From positions 1 through 6,683 of the forward strand of contig JAGVOV010000058.1 of assembly GCA_020052545.1 (NCBI GenBank): 6,683 nt of DNA. Reading direction: 5' to 3'. The notes beneath the pieces were generated by a model that saw nothing but the letters and a program-made list of their open reading frames with translations, made no database searches and was not told the origin of the DNA. Below, one piece after another: positions 1 to 6,508 of the stretch (position 1 is the first letter of the stretch; the number at the start of each line of letters is the position of its first letter). The DNA is from an archaeon (GTDB taxonomy: Archaea; Nanobdellota; Nanobdellia; Woesearchaeales; JAGVOV01). The translations under genes were made by a program, and so were the position numbers.

Positions 1-642
1 AAGGGCTTCGTTATAATGAAGCTCGGGAAGACGATCAAATACATAGCAATCCCCCCCACAGAAGTTCTTGAGAGGGTGAAGAAGAACATGAAGGAGGAGG
101 CAGAAGAGAGAGTCAAGAGGCTGCATGAGCTCAAGGACACAGAGATCCTTGGTGAGCTTAATGCGCTGCACACACAGGGAGTTGAGCTTGTCGAGCCGAC
201 AGACCTTTCTGGCAGCCTGCGCGGAAGACATAACCTCTATAACCATCTCGAGCTCACAATAAGGAACGCTGAGGAGACTATTGTCCTGATGACAACGAGC
301 CAGGGCCTGATAAGGAAAGTTGAAGGCCTGAAGCCTACATTGGAGCAGGTGAAGAAGCGGGGAGTTAAGATAAGGATTGCAGCGCCATTGACAAAAGAGA
401 CAAGAGAAGCAGTGAAAGATGTCTCAGATGTCGCTGAAGTCAGGCACACTGACAGCAAGGCGCGCTTCTGCATCGTCGATGGGAAAGAACTGATCTTCAT
501 GGTGCTGAACGACTCTGAAGTCCATCCTACTTATGACATAGGCATCTGGGTCAACACGCCGTTCTTTGCCAATGCGCTTGAAGAGCTCTTCGACATCGCA
601 TGGAAGAGCATGAAGACTCCAAAAGAAATGAAGATCACTTGA
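1..642 (+). CDS. TrmB-family transcriptional regulator, 5' end cut off by the window
   Basis: Codons are open from base 1 (K-G-F-V-I-M-K-L-G-K...), so the gene starts upstream and the ATG at 16 is internal; 213 residues and the TGA at 640-642 are visible. The first residues look like the wing of a winged helix-turn-helix followed by the strand and linker (KYIAIPPTEVLERV) typical of TrmB-like regulators. A charged helix (about residues 22-50) then leads to a C-terminal phospholipase-D-like sensor domain: a helix and strand with IVLMTTSQGL, a VKIRIAAPL strand, and KARFCIVDGKE near bases 457-489. The catalytic HKD signature is degenerate (H and K replaced by K and R, D kept), so a ligand-sensing rather than hydrolytic domain is expected. 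Family knowledge: TrmB proteins regulate sugar or other metabolic genes in archaea. The ligand and target here are unknown. It is convergent with the minus-strand operon, so control of that operon is possible but not shown. Confidence 0.8.
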   Translation, partial: KGFVIMKLGKTIKYIAIPPTEVLERVKKNMKEEAEERVKRLHELKDTEILGELNALHTQGVELVEPTDLSGSLRGRHNLYNHLELTIRNAEETIVLMTTSQGLIRKVEGLKPTLEQVKKRGVKIRIAAPLTKETREAVKDVSDVAEVRHTDSKARFCIVDGKELIFMVLNDSEVHPTYDIGIWVNTPFFANALEELFDIAWKSMKTPKEMKIT

Positions 643-682
643 TTTTCATAATATTTTTATATTCTTTATCTTAATTTGTTCT
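643..682 (+). terminator. T-rich tract after the TrmB-type gene, probable archaeal terminator
   Basis: The spacer directly after the TGA is strongly T-rich, with TTTT at 643-646 and TTTTT at 654-658 and several shorter T runs to 680. There is no obvious hairpin. Archaeal RNA polymerase terminates at U-rich tracts without a stem, so this spacer probably ends the regulator transcript while also carrying the promoter of the next gene. Inferred from composition only. Confidence 0.4.
654..662 (+). promoter_or_regulatory. TATA-box-like element of the small membrane protein gene
   Basis: TTTTTATAT lies in the 41-base spacer, with its centre about 26 bases before the GTG at 684. In archaea the TATA box sits about 25-27 bases before the transcription start, so transcription would begin at or within a base or two of the start codon. 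That gives a leaderless mRNA, consistent with the absence of any Shine-Dalgarno motif. I see no convincing purine-rich BRE upstream. The spacer is AT-rich throughout, so a chance match is possible. Confidence 0.5.
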
Positions 683-683
683 T

Positions 684-893
684 GTGGGCAAGGTATCCGA
701 AGAGAAAGAGGAAAAGATAACTTCTGAGCAGCGGAAGAAGATCCTAAAGGCAATAGAGGAAGCCAAGGTCGGGGATGAGAATTTCTCCGGAAACAAGCTG
801 TTCATGGCATCTTTCATGAAGACTGCAGGCATCGCCATCATTGTCTTCTTCGTGATAATACTGATATTCTTCCTGATAATGTGGCTCAAGTGA
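684..893 (+). CDS. small tail-anchored membrane protein, 69 aa, function unknown
   Basis: I do not recognise this protein. Residues 1-20 are highly charged (Glu/Lys-rich, MGKVSEEKEEKITSEQRKK), followed by a short amphipathic stretch. A single hydrophobic helix (about residues 47-68, rich in Ile, Phe and Val) ends one residue before the stop. That is a C-terminal tail-anchor layout, with the charged head probably in the cytosol. The GTG at 684 is the only plausible start: an in-frame TAA lies at 672-674 and the next Met is residue 41. No Shine-Dalgarno is present, and the TATA-like element at 654-662 suggests leaderless translation. The TGA ends one base before the stop codon of the opposing DUF58 gene. 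Reality as a gene is supported by the promoter spacing, the well-formed membrane segment and the neat fit between neighbours. A link to the neighbouring membrane operon is only a guess. Confidence 0.65.
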   Translation: MGKVSEEKEEKITSEQRKKILKAIEEAKVGDENFSGNKLFMASFMKTAGIAIIVFFVIILIFFLIMWLK

Positions 894-894
894 G

Positions 895-1752
895 CTATTG
901 TTCCAAAAGACGGTAGAAGACGTCGAATATCTTGTTGTCTGTGGTTATAGAATAAAATTCTATCCCTAGTGTATTGCATACGCTGTGCAGCTTCTGGCCA
1001 TGCTCATCAAGCTCATCTTGATACTGCTTTTTCATCCTCTTGCTGAAATATGTGTTCAATATCTCATTTGTCTCAGAATCCCTGAGCTTCACTTCCCCGT
1101 CGATGTCAAATTCCTTCTCAGTCCTGTCCAAAACTTGTATCACTTTTATCTCATGCTTCGTCCTTCCGATCGTCTGCAGGCCCTTCTGGATCTTGTCGAG
1201 GTCTATCAAAAAATCAGAGATTATGATGATGAGGCTTCTGCTGTTTATAGTCTTCTTGTAATGCAACATGGTCTCATCAAAGTTGCTCTTTCCCTTTGTC
1301 TTCATGTTGTTCAGCATATCCACCATCTCAGCCAAGCTTCTTTGGCCCCTCCTGGGATTGAATGCATTCAGCTCATCAGCAAAGGTGCTGAATTCAAACC
1401 TGTCATTTTTCTTCATGGCAAGGTAAGCGAAGCCTATGCCGAGCATGCATGAATAATGGAACTTGCTGACCTTGTCGCCGAAGCCCATGCTCTTGCTATA
1501 ATCTATTATGACATGCACTGTGAGATTTTTCTCTTCCTCATAGCGCTTGATGAAAAGCTTGTCAGTCCTGGCATAGACATTCCAGTCTATCAGCCTTATG
1601 TCATCCCCTGGCCTGTATTCTCTGCTGTCATTGTAGCTGTTTCCGGTGCCATAGCTCGCGCTCTTCTGCTGGCCTATGAAGCTGCTCGTGACCTTTTTCC
1701 TGAAGATGAGCTGGAACCTATTCAGCTGACGTAGGAATGTCGCATCTATCAT
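895..1752 (-). CDS. DUF58 family protein with VWA-type metal site, MoxR partner
   Basis: 285 residues, the usual size for the family. The DUF58 hallmark lies at about 44-72 (REYRPGDDIRLIDWNVYART). It runs directly into a strand and the metal-ion-dependent adhesion site DYSKSM (D84, S86, S88) of a VWA-like fold. A second acidic element follows in IIISDFLID (D180), and S156 in GKSNFDE may stand in for the usual MIDAS threonine. There is no signal peptide or membrane helix, so it is probably cytosolic. Family knowledge: DUF58 proteins are nearly always encoded next to MoxR ATPases and are thought to act as their adaptors or substrates-recruiters, but no enzyme activity is established. The ATG overlaps the stop of the MoxR gene in an ATGA (1749-1752), indicating translational coupling; AGGT shortly before the ATG is a weak ribosome site. 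It is the last gene of the operon and meets the opposing small gene tail to tail. Confidence 0.93.
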   Translation of the reverse strand: MIDATFLRQLNRFQLIFRKKVTSSFIGQQKSASYGTGNSYNDSREYRPGDDIRLIDWNVYARTDKLFIKRYEEEKNLTVHVIIDYSKSMGFGDKVSKFHYSCMLGIGFAYLAMKKNDRFEFSTFADELNAFNPRRGQRSLAEMVDMLNNMKTKGKSNFDETMLHYKKTINSRSLIIIISDFLIDLDKIQKGLQTIGRTKHEIKVIQVLDRTEKEFDIDGEVKLRDSETNEILNTYFSKRMKKQYQDELDEHGQKLHSVCNTLGIEFYSITTDNKIFDVFYRLLEQ

Positions 1753-2693
1753 TTTACCTTTTCAATTAGCTCCTTTATTATGTCGTCAGTCGTCTTTCCT
1801 TGCCTCTCTGCCTCAAAATTCACGATTATCCTGTGCCTCAGGACAGGGTAGGCCATATCTATTATATCCTTCTCACCAACATGATTCCTGCCTTCAATGA
1901 GAGCGTTAGACTTTGCAGCCAAGATGAGGCCGATGCTTGCCCTTGGCGAAGCGCCATACTCAATCAGTTCTTTCTTCGTCCTTGTAAGAGTTATCAGCTT
2001 CACGACAAACTGCTTCAGGTCATTTGATATCGGCACTTGCCTCGCATACTCCTGCAGCTGCAGCAAGTTCGCTTTTGTTATCACTTTCTTGACTTCTTTT
2101 GCCTTCACCAACGCGGCATACTGGTCAACGATTTTCAGCTCATCTTCTGGGCTTGGATAATCAACCTTGATCTTTAGGAGGAACCTATCCTGCTGCGCCT
2201 CCGGCAACGGATATGTGCCTTCCTGGTCGATCGGATTCTGTGTCGCCAGGATGAAGAACGGCGAATCCATCTCATAGGTCTTGTTCGAGACAGTTGTCTG
2301 CTTCTCAGCCATCGCCTCAAGCAGCGCAGACTGGGTCTTTGGCGTCGCCCTGTTGACCTCATCCACAAGAACGATATTGCTGAATATCGGTCCTTGCTGG
2401 AATTTAAAATATCTTTTTCCGCCGACTTCCTCTATCATCTGCGTGCCTGTAACATCGCTCGGCATAAGATCCGGCGTACCCTGTATCCTGCTGAACTTCA
2501 GGTCCATCGCCTGTGCTAATGTCTTGCATATAAGCGTCTTTCCCAGGCCAGGGTAGCTCTCGAGCAGCGCATTCCCATCTGACAATATTGCAGCGACGAT
2601 CTGTTTTATGACCTTATCCTGACCAATGACGACCTTGTTCATCTCTTCCATCAGCGCATCAAAAGTCTTTCCAAATTTCTCAAGTTCAACCAT
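1749..2693 (-). CDS. MoxR-family AAA+ ATPase
   Basis: 314 residues, full length for MoxR. In order: an N-terminal helix with VIGQDKVI (about 22-29); Walker A ESYPGLGKT (45-53, with Ser46 where the general P-loop has its first Gly, a position that varies in this family); the MoxR-typical IQGTPDLMPSDVTGT (70-84); Walker B IVLVDEVNRA (D111, E112); sensor 1 in LATQNPIDQEGTYPLPEAQ (N153); arginine finger region QQDRF (R170); and sensor 2 SPRASIGL (R251) in the lid domain. All catalytic residues needed for ATP hydrolysis appear present. Family knowledge: MoxR ATPases are cytosolic, probably ring-forming, and act as chaperone-like remodellers with VWA-domain partners. The following DUF58 gene overlaps it and would be the direct partner. 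A good ribosome site, GGTGA at 2699-2703, overlaps the stop codon of the preceding gene, with 5 bases to the ATG. Confidence 0.97.
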   Translation of the reverse strand: MVELEKFGKTFDALMEEMNKVVIGQDKVIKQIVAAILSDGNALLESYPGLGKTLICKTLAQAMDLKFSRIQGTPDLMPSDVTGTQMIEEVGGKRYFKFQQGPIFSNIVLVDEVNRATPKTQSALLEAMAEKQTTVSNKTYEMDSPFFILATQNPIDQEGTYPLPEAQQDRFLLKIKVDYPSPEDELKIVDQYAALVKAKEVKKVITKANLLQLQEYARQVPISNDLKQFVVKLITLTRTKKELIEYGASPRASIGLILAAKSNALIEGRNHVGEKDIIDMAYPVLRHRIIVNFEAERQGKTTDDIIKELIEKVK

Positions 2694-2698
2694 TTACC

Positions 2699-2703
2699 TC
2701 ACC
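2699..2703 (-). promoter_or_regulatory. Shine-Dalgarno for the MoxR gene
   Basis: GGTGA on the minus strand, matching the archaeal GGAGGTGA core in part, lies 5 bases before the ATG at 2691-2693. Its TGA is the stop codon of the preceding membrane protein gene, so termination and re-initiation are physically overlaid. It is the best ribosome site inside the operon apart from that of the large VWA gene. Confidence 0.55.
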
Positions 2704-3493
2704 TTTTATTGATAGCATTAAAGTAATCCTTCACAAGCGCTTGCTGCTCTTTCGGTATGTTCTCCTGGAAAGATGCATCACTCCTTGCCTCGATCTCATA
2801 AACGGCATTCTCATCGAACTGCTTCTCCTCAACCTTCTTCACATTCCTTATGTCCAGCTGATCAGTCCTCAGGCTGAGGACAAGATCGATGTTCTTATCC
2901 CCGAGCTTCGCTATAGACGCTTTGCCATATAATTGGTATTCTGAATCGCCAGATGTCAGATTCTGGGTCGTTATCGGCTTCTCGGCAGTCTTGAAGAGGT
3001 CTGCCCTGACTATCGGCTTGTAATCAAAGTTTTTAGCGGCGTCGCTTATGTTAAAAATTTTAACATCATAGGTCGTCACAACAATCACCAGGAAGGCAAG
3101 TATGAATATGGCAACAATCTTGCCGAAGATGTCCTTTAGGTTCATGAAGCTCGAGACGCGGACATTCTTGAGCTTGTCTATGACCTCTGTCCTTAGGCGC
3201 TGGATCATGAAATTGTCCTGCCCCATGGTATCTTCAGCGGTCCTCAGCCTCTCGTTCAGGTTCGGATACTTGGCCTCCACTTCGGCCACTTTCAGTGTCC
3301 TGATCCTCTTTAGTATCTTCACGAGGAAATAGATTAAAGCAAGGATCCAAGCATATTCAGGGTAAAGGCCAAAAAGGTTTGCTATGAAGAAAACTGTCAG
3401 GAAGAATATAGCTGAAGCGAGCAAAGTGTTGAAGAGCACAATCTGCCTCAAAGTGTTCTTTATTTCCCTGATAGCCTTGCTTATCTCCGCCAT
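2699..3493 (-). CDS. three-helix membrane protein of the MoxR operon, function unknown
   Basis: 264 residues. Membrane helices are visible at about 17-41, 46-61 and 124-141. The N-terminus and the KILKRIRTLK after helix 2 are strongly positive, placing residues 62-123 in the cytosol and the C-terminal 120 residues outside. The cytosolic stretch contains KYPNLNERLRTAED (75-88), resembling the 'P-x-L-x-x-R-L-x-T-A' segment of large bacterial membrane proteins found in similar MoxR clusters (DUF4175-like). I treat that only as a resemblance. The outer part is beta-rich with polar linkers and ends in IPKEQQALVKDYFNAINKR, a motif style I associate with such proteins. The start ATG overlaps the stop of the coiled-coil gene (TAATG, 3491-3495), so translation is probably coupled; no clear Shine-Dalgarno is present. 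It may transmit a state between the outer domains and the cytosolic MoxR/DUF58 pair, but this is inference from topology and position. Confidence 0.75.
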   Translation of the reverse strand: MAEISKAIREIKNTLRQIVLFNTLLASAIFFLTVFFIANLFGLYPEYAWILALIYFLVKILKRIRTLKVAEVEAKYPNLNERLRTAEDTMGQDNFMIQRLRTEVIDKLKNVRVSSFMNLKDIFGKIVAIFILAFLVIVVTTYDVKIFNISDAAKNFDYKPIVRADLFKTAEKPITTQNLTSGDSEYQLYGKASIAKLGDKNIDLVLSLRTDQLDIRNVKKVEEKQFDENAVYEIEARSDASFQENIPKEQQALVKDYFNAINKR

Positions 3494-4110
3494 TATCTTG
3501 CCTGCACGTCCCTGAATTTGTCCCTTATTAATTTTATATCATACTGCAATGACTGCAATTGGATATCACAGGCACCACCACTTATCAAGTAACCATCTAT
3601 CTTGCTCAGGCTCGCGATGCTTTTCGATTCACCGGTGCCAGCGTCGCTCTTCATATTTATTATTTTTGTGTTTGCCTTAGTGAGATTTGCCCATGTTATG
3701 TTCAGCTGGGTCTGTGCGCTCATCAGCGTGGCCTGTGTATTTGCCAGGTCAAACTTTGTGCCCTGCAGCTCAGATTTTGTGCCCTTCAATTCTGTTTTTG
3801 TCTTGCCGAGCTCTGTGTCCACTTTCTTTTTCTCTCCGCTGATGTTGGTATATTTCTGGTTGAAATCAAGCACGCTCTGGTTAAGATCTTGTGATGTTAT
3901 CGCATAGCTCTTGTTCACTTCAAGAAGCTTGTTTATTGCCTCCTGTAGTTGATTTCTGGCCAGCTGCAGCGTGCTGTCTTTTTCATGGTATTTATCATTC
4001 ACGTCCTTCAGCGATTTTTGGAAATACACTGTTGTCCCAACAAATCCCAAAATCACTATCACAAGCGCAAACAACAAGATAAAATTGACATTTTTTTCTA
4101 GGTATGGCAT
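3493..4110 (-). CDS. membrane-anchored coiled-coil protein, function unknown
   Basis: 205 residues. A single hydrophobic segment (about 9-29) near the N-terminus acts as a signal anchor. Residues 33-155 are almost entirely helical and polar, with a strikingly regular block at 99-147: seven uninterrupted heptads with Leu at 101, 108, 115, 122, 129, 136 and 143 and Thr or Ala three residues after each. This predicts a long coiled coil, probably oligomeric. A Ser/Gly-rich break (about 155-164) is followed by a separate C-terminal unit (165-205) with one Cys at 181. The orientation in the membrane is ambiguous from charges. The ATG is 1 base after the TAA of the VWA gene, and the A-rich leader has no Shine-Dalgarno, so translation probably depends on coupling. 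I do not recognise a family; a spacer or scaffold role between the membrane and the VWA protein is a guess. Coiled-coil composition would give many false homology hits. Confidence 0.8.
   Translation of the reverse strand: MPYLEKNVNFILLFALVIVILGFVGTTVYFQKSLKDVNDKYHEKDSTLQLARNQLQEAINKLLEVNKSYAITSQDLNQSVLDFNQKYTNISGEKKKVDTELGKTKTELKGTKSELQGTKFDLANTQATLMSAQTQLNITWANLTKANTKIINMKSDAGTGESKSIASLSKIDGYLISGGACDIQLQSLQYDIKLIRDKFRDVQAR
3670..3816 (-). repeat. seven 21-base heptad-coding units inside the coiled-coil gene
   Basis: The seven heptads at residues 99-147 correspond to seven consecutive 21-base units. The best preserved at DNA level are 3796-3816, 3775-3795 and 3754-3774, translating as TELGKTK, TELKGTK and SELQGTK. 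By my count the second and third units match at 15 of 21 bases, and the first and second at 12 of 21. Later units (FDLANTQ, ATLMSAQ, TQLNITW, ANLTKAN) keep the pattern only at protein level. This suggests growth of the coil by in-frame tandem duplication followed by divergence. Confidence 0.6.
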
Positions 4111-4111
4111 T

Positions 4112-6508
4112 TTATTTTTTTAGGTAAACACCTATCCTCCTTGTGGTTATATCAAGCAGCAATAGTGCAAGAGCGGCAATTATCAGATAGAAGCTGTAAT
4201 AGACTTTTTCATTGGTTAACATGATTGAATTGAGCTTTGTCTTCTCTATTATCCCTTTGTAATCATCAGGGGCGAACATCTTACCCCTCGTAGCCTTTGT
4301 CATCTTGTCGATTGCAGGATTCATCCCGATGCCCTGAAGCTCCTGGTCATAATTGACAGCATAGTCTCTTCCAAGGATCTGGTTGAATCCTTGTTTCTCG
4401 GCCTTGAAAACAGCCTTGTAAGTGCTGTCATCAATCTTCTGAAATGCAAGCTGGTCGGATTTCGGAACTGAATCTGACTTCACAATCATGACGACATCCT
4501 GCCCGAGGAAAGCATCCTTGAGCGTGACATAGCTCGCCTTGTTCTTGTTCGGGTTCCCTATGGCCCAATTTATTGTTCTTGCAACCATCTTGGAATTTGT
4601 CTGGTCGAAGAGGTTGCCTGCCCACACCTTGCCTGAATCTGTAGCTATTACTGCAGTCCTTCCCAAACCTATCCTTCCTATAACAAGCAAAGGATCCGCA
4701 TAGATGGTGCTTATCAGCTCAATCGCTGTCGTCTTCGGAACTATTTGGTTGAATCCCGATATCATAGCATTAAGCTCAAGATTATTTGTTATGAAATGGT
4801 CACTATGCCTGATCATAAGGCCTTTCATCGCATCCTCCTTCTGCTCGCCCTTGCCAAATATCAAGCTTATGGATTCTGCCTCTGTCGGCCTGAAATACTG
4901 GCCGCCGCCTGTTTTTGCCACTTCCTCCATATTGCCCCAGACGGATCCTGGCTCGGCTATGTTGATTCCATAAGTCACAATCCCGTTTGCCCTTGCCTGC
5001 TTTATCAACGGCAAGGATTTATAAAAATCCTGGGCCTGGCCGTCAGAAGCTATTATTATGTTTTTGCTTCCGCCTGCCTTATTGAGCATGTCTATACTGA
5101 GCTTGAATGTGTCATGGAACAAAGTCCCACAAGTCTTGCCGCAGTTCTGTATCGATTCAATCTTCTTCTGTATCTCTACAGTATTTGCAGCAGGGACAAG
5201 CTCGGTCACGACATATGGCTTTTCATTGAAAGCGATGACTGCTACTTTATTGCTCGGCTTCATCTTCCTTATTATGTCAAGCGCATATGCTTTCGCTATG
5301 TCAGTCCCAGAATAATTTCCGATGAGGCCATAGAAATCAAGGCTGCCAGATGTGTCAATCAGCAGGACGACATTCACCTCATCGCTCTGCTTCTTTTCCG
5401 CACTTCCTGTCTTCACTGGCAACAAGCTTTCGAAATAACTCTGGAAATAGCTGCCATACTCAAAGCTGTGTTTTCCTCCAAAGACAACAAGGCCGTTCCC
5501 GTCATTAAGGTAATCATACAAAGCATCGACATCCTTGTTGCTGAATGTGCTTGCAGGGACATCATCCACAATGGCGACAAGATAATCAGAGAGCTTCTCA
5601 GGCAACGTGTCTACCCTGTTAATATTGTAAAGCTTGCTCAATGAGTTCTGCAACGTGCTGTCTTCGCTCGCGACAAGAAGCAACTTTGGTTTCTCATAAA
5701 CCGTTATGGTTTTGTAGAAGATGTTGTTCTCGCCGAAGATATCATTCGCCTCGATCTGCGCAGCCATCTTGTGTGTCCCGACGCTGAGCTGCTTTGTTAA
5801 CACAACATCATCGCTTGTAGTCTTGTCAAGAGCCGCTTGATCATCTACCTTGACTGTCAGATGGACACTGCCCATATTCACTTTGTTTATCCTTATGACG
5901 AAATTATTGTCTATCCCTTCGATAGTTTCGCTAGGCCCGTCGATGCTCACTGACGCTTCACTCGCTTTCGCCTTCAGGTTTATCGCGCTTATGCTTGTGT
6001 TGGAATTTGAAGCAAAAAGGATCGCATCATCCATGTCAGAGCCTTTATAATTGTTTGCGTCGCTCACCAAAAGCAAGCTTCTTGTGTTAAGGTTCCTCAA
6101 TATGCCGTCAGCTATCTCGCTCTTGCTGCCCTGGCCTATCACATCCACCTTCACTGCAATCTCCTTGCTTAATTCCATCTTTAAATTATTTATGAAGCTC
6201 AGGTCATACGGCGCCATGCTGCTTGAATTGTCAAATAATATCGTTAATCTCGGATCGCCTTTCTCTATCTTTTCCCTCAGGGTGTAAGGCGCAGCTATCG
6301 CTAATAGCAGCAGGCCGACAATCAAAAGCCTTGATATGAGGAGCAGCAGTCTTTTCAGGAAAAGGAAACGTTGTTTTTCTCCAGGTATGGCGACAAATGA
6401 CTTGAATATTATGAAAAGCAGGAGAAGGACAGCTATAGGGATAGCATAAAATGCCAGCTTATTGTCAAAGTCTAGCGATTTGACAAATGCCAGGGCTTCG
6501 CTTATCAT
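4112..6508 (-). CDS. large membrane protein with two VWA-like domains and an amidotransferase-like fold
   Basis: 798 residues. Layout: two N-terminal membrane helices (about 18-38 and 52-74, BatA-like, with a positive cytosolic loop between them); a short VWA-like domain with D93, S95, S97 in TILFDNSSSM and a VSD at 148-150; a beta-sandwich (about 185-270, ending GENNIFYKTITVYEKP); a GATase-like half domain (about 274-365, with LVVFGGKHSFEYGSYF); a complete VWA domain (about 377-552) with DTSGS (D385, S387, S389), T462 and ASDG (D489); the second GATase-like part with DPLLVIGRIGLGRTAVIATD (605-624) and NWAI; another beta-rich region; and a C-terminal helix (about 771-787) followed by RR and KK. 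By the positive-inside rule the large middle part faces outside the cell. No GATase catalytic Cys is seen at the FGGKHSF elbow, so enzymatic activity is unlikely. Family knowledge: similar bacterial proteins, often labelled VWA or glutamine amidotransferase, sit beside MoxR/DUF58 genes. The ATG overlaps the preceding stop (ATGA), and GAGAGG at 6515-6520 is a ribosome site. Confidence 0.9.
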   Translation of the reverse strand: MISEALAFVKSLDFDNKLAFYAIPIAVLLLLFIIFKSFVAIPGEKQRFLFLKRLLLLISRLLIVGLLLLAIAAPYTLREKIEKGDPRLTILFDNSSSMAPYDLSFINNLKMELSKEIAVKVDVIGQGSKSEIADGILRNLNTRSLLLVSDANNYKGSDMDDAILFASNSNTSISAINLKAKASEASVSIDGPSETIEGIDNNFVIRINKVNMGSVHLTVKVDDQAALDKTTSDDVVLTKQLSVGTHKMAAQIEANDIFGENNIFYKTITVYEKPKLLLVASEDSTLQNSLSKLYNINRVDTLPEKLSDYLVAIVDDVPASTFSNKDVDALYDYLNDGNGLVVFGGKHSFEYGSYFQSYFESLLPVKTGSAEKKQSDEVNVVLLIDTSGSLDFYGLIGNYSGTDIAKAYALDIIRKMKPSNKVAVIAFNEKPYVVTELVPAANTVEIQKKIESIQNCGKTCGTLFHDTFKLSIDMLNKAGGSKNIIIASDGQAQDFYKSLPLIKQARANGIVTYGINIAEPGSVWGNMEEVAKTGGGQYFRPTEAESISLIFGKGEQKEDAMKGLMIRHSDHFITNNLELNAMISGFNQIVPKTTAIELISTIYADPLLVIGRIGLGRTAVIATDSGKVWAGNLFDQTNSKMVARTINWAIGNPNKNKASYVTLKDAFLGQDVVMIVKSDSVPKSDQLAFQKIDDSTYKAVFKAEKQGFNQILGRDYAVNYDQELQGIGMNPAIDKMTKATRGKMFAPDDYKGIIEKTKLNSIMLTNEKVYYSFYLIIAALALLLLDITTRRIGVYLKK

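Noticed and set aside
457..480. Phospholipase D activity for the regulator's C-terminal domain
   Set aside because: The His and Lys of the catalytic motif are replaced, and the preceding region is a DNA-binding wing.
16..642. ATG at 16 as the start of the regulator
   Set aside because: The reading frame is open back to base 1 and the residues before it (KGFVI) fit the wing of the TrmB helix-turn-helix, so the gene is truncated by the window, not started there.
671..979. 102-codon minus-strand frame overlapping the small gene and the DUF58 end
   Set aside because: It crosses the junction between two supported genes in another frame and shows no family resemblance; more likely a by-product of their sequence.
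985..1452. 155-codon open frame on the plus strand
   Set aside because: Antisense to the DUF58 gene, whose motifs are intact; no recognisable protein features.
3670..3816. 21-base repeats as a CRISPR array or regulatory iterons
   Set aside because: Units are contiguous without spacers, diverged, in frame, and fully explained by the heptad periodicity of the coiled coil.
4091..4121. A/T runs at the VWA to coiled-coil junction as an internal terminator or promoter
   Set aside because: On the transcribed minus strand these are A runs, not U runs, so they do not terminate there. A TATA role would put the transcript start inside the coiled-coil gene.
4745..5644. 299-codon open frame on the plus strand
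   Set aside because: It lies wholly antisense to the well-supported VWA/GATase-like gene, and its product is Cys/Tyr/Leu-rich without domain logic; a shadow frame.
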